From Bacillus proteolyticus (GTDB lineage: Bacteria > Bacillota > Bacilli > Bacillales > Bacillaceae_G), in contig NZ_MACH01000140.1 in the NCBI RefSeq assembly GCF_001884065.1, positions 1-50,680 on the forward strand: a stretch of 50,680 nucleotides of DNA, read 5' to 3'. A program made the translations under genes and the position numbers. The notes beneath the pieces are model-generated. The model was not told where the DNA came from, searched no databases, and saw only the letters and a list, made by a program, of their open reading frames with translations. Shown here piece after piece: positions 49,096 through 50,680 of this stretch (its first letter is position 1; each line of letters begins with the position of its first letter).

Positions 49096-49419
49096 ATGAA
49101 TCAAAATGATGATTGCCCAATCGCAACGACACTCGAAGTAATCGGTGGAAAATGGAAAGTTCATATATTATGTATTTTGATGGATGGAAAAATGCGAACG
49201 AATGAAATAAAACGAGAAATTCCAAACATTACGCAAAAGGTTCTTACACAACAACTTCGGCAACTTGAAGCTGATGGAATTATCCATCGTACTGTATATC
49301 AAGAAGTACCACCAAAGGTTGAGTACACAATAAGCGCACATGGAAAATCTTTAATGCAAATTATGGATGAACTATTTGAATGGGGAAAAGACCATCAAAT
49401 AAAAAGATTAAATGACTAA
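49096..49419 (+). CDS. HxlR family regulator (YodB/HypR-like)
   Basis: A 107-residue HxlR/DUF24 regulator. It begins MNQNDDCPIATTLEVIGGKW: the Cys at position 7 is in the place of the sensing Cys of B. subtilis YodB (Cys6) and near that of HypR. A second Cys lies in VHILCILMDG. The recognition region is TNEIKREIPNITQKVLTQQL and the wing VYQEVPPKVEYTISAHG. GGAGGTG lies five bases before the ATG. It is the best candidate for the regulator of the divergent quinone reductase. Confidence 0.9.
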   Translation: MNQNDDCPIATTLEVIGGKWKVHILCILMDGKMRTNEIKREIPNITQKVLTQQLRQLEADGIIHRTVYQEVPPKVEYTISAHGKSLMQIMDELFEWGKDHQIKRLND

Positions 49420-49679
49420 AAGAACCCTATCAACTTTGTTACATCTTCTATGTCAAGAATTCTTCTGAAATTTTATAATAGGGGTATCGCCATATCACTA
49501 TTAAGCTAACAAAAAATACCCCTAAAATGAAAAAAGCTTATTTCTCAAAGGAATTAACTGTAGCGAAGGAAAATTACATATTCTTATAAATATAGCTCTT
49601 ATATAAATTTCTAAAAAATTATAGCCACAGAATTACTTTCCTATCCTCTTCTTAATTTTGAAGTCTAGAAAGTCAGCAT
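49420..49679. other. AT-rich gap, inverted repeat only
   Basis: Contains TAGGGGTAT...ATACCCCTA arms around 49482 and 49518, with a long loop; no ORF with a ribosome binding site. Confidence 0.4.
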
Positions 49680-49955
49680 TTAAACTAAACTTGCCAATAT
49701 CGCTTTTGTACGATTGTCCGTTACCTCATAATAAATTTCTAATCCTTTTCGAGTACCAGTTACGATTTTAGCAGCCTTTAGTTTGGATAAATGTTGACTA
49801 ATTGTACTTTGGGGCATTTGTAAATCCCCATACATTGTTGTTACATTCGTAGCGCCTTTTGCAAGCATTATTTTTACTAAAGATAAACGGACAGGATGCG
49901 CCAATACCTTTAATACTTCAGCGATTTCTTCATACATTTCTTTTGTTTTTTTCAT
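49680..49955 (-). CDS. ArsR family transcriptional regulator
   Basis: A 91-residue winged-helix regulator: EIAEVLKVLAHPVRLSLVKI, then QMPQSTISQHLSKLKAAKIV (recognition helix) and the wing TRKGLEIYYEVTDNRTKAIL. It lacks the ELCVCD metal motif of ArsR/SmtB metal sensors and has no cysteine at all. It may respond to a non-metal or oxidation-free signal. AGGGGAG precedes the ATG. No target gene is next to it on the minus strand; it may act on itself or on distant genes. Confidence 0.85.
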   Translation of the reverse strand: MKKTKEMYEEIAEVLKVLAHPVRLSLVKIMLAKGATNVTTMYGDLQMPQSTISQHLSKLKAAKIVTGTRKGLEIYYEVTDNRTKAILASLV

Positions 49956-50181
49956 ATTTTTTCTCCCCTTTTATATAAATATTAATGATATCCATATATA
50001 TAATTCGAAAGTATATACATTTTTGTGTCCGTCATTTTAAAAAAATATAAAAAAACTTTAGTCCGAAAACAAAGGAGTGTCTTAACATAACGTCTCACTA
50101 TCAGTAATGAATAGAAATTTCGTTATGGACGCAGAAGGTTTTATGTTACATCTACTCTAGCTTCAACCAACTAAAATCAAT

Positions 50182-50210
50182 AAAAAAGAGAGCAGATTCT
50201 CTGCTCTCTT
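50182..50210 (-). terminator. Terminator of the glycosyltransferase gene
   Basis: AAGAGAGCAGA and TCTGCTCTCTT form a perfect 11-bp stem with a short loop. The T-run TTTTTTATT follows on the minus strand. Confidence 0.85.
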
Positions 50211-50680
50211 ATGACGCCTCCTTATGTTCAGGGGAATGCTCAACACTTCCCATTCTCTTTAGTTTATTCCACCCTACTGCTACTCCTCGAATTGACGAGA
50301 ATATAGATTTAATTACTACATAAGTCATAAATTGACGATAAATAAAGCGTTGTAAAATTAACCATACTAATGGTTTAGGGTTCTCCCTCTCTAATTTAAA
50401 TGCAAACAGAGAAGCGAGAAGATCCATTAAAAAGAATACAAGATAGAACCCCAAAACTTTTAGTGGATTGCTACCAAATAACCCCATAATCATTAATATA
50501 TCTGCTAAAGGAGCAATGAATTGCAAAACATATTGGAATAACCACATATTGGGCAATGCAATAAACCCTAAAGTTTTATGTTTTGGATTAAGCAACGCTT
50601 TGCGATGTTTCCAAAGACATTGGAGTGTACCATATGACCAACGATATCGCTGTTTAATGAGACTTTTCACATCTTCAGGT
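50209..50680 (-). CDS. Membrane glycosyltransferase family 2, C-terminal part
   Basis: The C-terminal part of a processive family 2 glycosyltransferase; the gene runs off the right edge, and the frame stays open beyond the Met at 50670. It begins with the Q-x-x-R-W product-binding motif (KQRYRWSYGTLQCLWKHRKA), followed by four membrane helices near residues 35-55, 58-78, 80-100 and 110-130, and a polar tail VEHSPEHKEAS. This layout is shared by IcaA/PgaC, hyaluronan- and cellulose-synthase-like enzymes and by polysaccharide deacetylase fusions. The catalytic DxD and ED parts lie outside the window. Confidence 0.85.
   Translation of the reverse strand, partial: PEDVKSLIKQRYRWSYGTLQCLWKHRKALLNPKHKTLGFIALPNMWLFQYVLQFIAPLADILMIMGLFGSNPLKVLGFYLVFFLMDLLASLFAFKLERENPKPLVWLILQRFIYRQFMTYVVIKSIFSSIRGVAVGWNKLKRMGSVEHSPEHKEAS

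Noticed and set aside
49528-49590. Short ORF (MKKAYFSKELTVAKENYIFL)
   Set aside because: No ribosome binding site before the ATG and no sign of conservation.

Overview
The window is chromosomal DNA of a Bacillus cereus group bacterium (B. cereus, B. thuringiensis, B. anthracis and relatives). The evidence is low GC, strong AGGAGG-type ribosome binding sites, SpxA2- and BA3454-type small stress proteins, and a bcr1-like repeat flanked by ATAAA. Close B. subtilis counterparts also support a Bacillus (ytbD-ytbE, the DUF2179 membrane protein, TrmO, the CorC-type exporter). No phage, IS transposase, rRNA, tRNA or CRISPR array was seen.

Bases 1-12.6 kb hold mostly single housekeeping or accessory genes: the tail of a Gly-rich repeat protein, an AI-2E-type permease, a GNAT enzyme, TrmO, a CGNR regulator divergent from an MFS exporter, a CNNM/CorC transporter, MerR, an EamA transporter and a pentapeptide protein. 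Two RNA-based controls stand out. One is a cyclic di-AMP (ydaO/yuaA) riboswitch before a 47-residue ORF. The other is a 16-codon leader peptide with alternative hairpins before the EamA gene. A frameshifted SH3-domain pseudogene lies between MerR and that leader.

Bases 12.6-22 kb form a pentose phosphate block on the minus strand: zwf, tkt, short-form gnd, fructose-6-phosphate aldolase/transaldolase, gluconokinase and 6-phosphogluconolactonase. Together these take glucose 6-phosphate or gluconate into the oxidative and non-oxidative branches. Upstream lies a second zwf truncated after the nucleotide-binding half. Its start codon overlaps the stop of an 18-codon remnant of a quinone-oxidoreductase gene.

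Bases 22-40 kb, and again at 48.4-49.4 kb, look like an electrophile/quinone/disulfide-stress region. It encodes a luciferase-like oxidoreductase, a zeta-crystallin-like reductase, a nitroreductase, two aldo-keto reductases, an MFS exporter, a tandem tautomerase, a DUF336 protein, a VOC protein, SpxA2 with an Rrf2 repressor, an NAD(P)H quinone reductase and four intact HxlR regulators plus one dead HxlR. These are linked by about nine clear and several decayed copies of one composite palindromic operator, set with a TATTAT promoter in repeated units of roughly 100 bp. The recurring layout is an oxidoreductase or stress gene, then an operator array, then a divergent HxlR gene. This dispersed module is the most interesting system in the window. 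A GntR regulator and a Gfo/Idh/MocA dehydrogenase sit between two nearly identical, inverted HxlR copies.

Bases 40-48.3 kb are a minus-strand run of small-molecule enzymes: SGNH hydrolase, MBL-fold protein, membrane protein, APH-like kinase, NUDIX, Nif3-like, PhzF-like, SDR, GNAT and acyl-CoA synthetase. Several are tightly spaced or overlap. The end of the window has an ArsR regulator and the C-terminal part of a membrane glycosyltransferase that runs off the edge. Where the first possible start codon lay inside or too near the ribosome binding site, I moved the start to the codon that fits the site.
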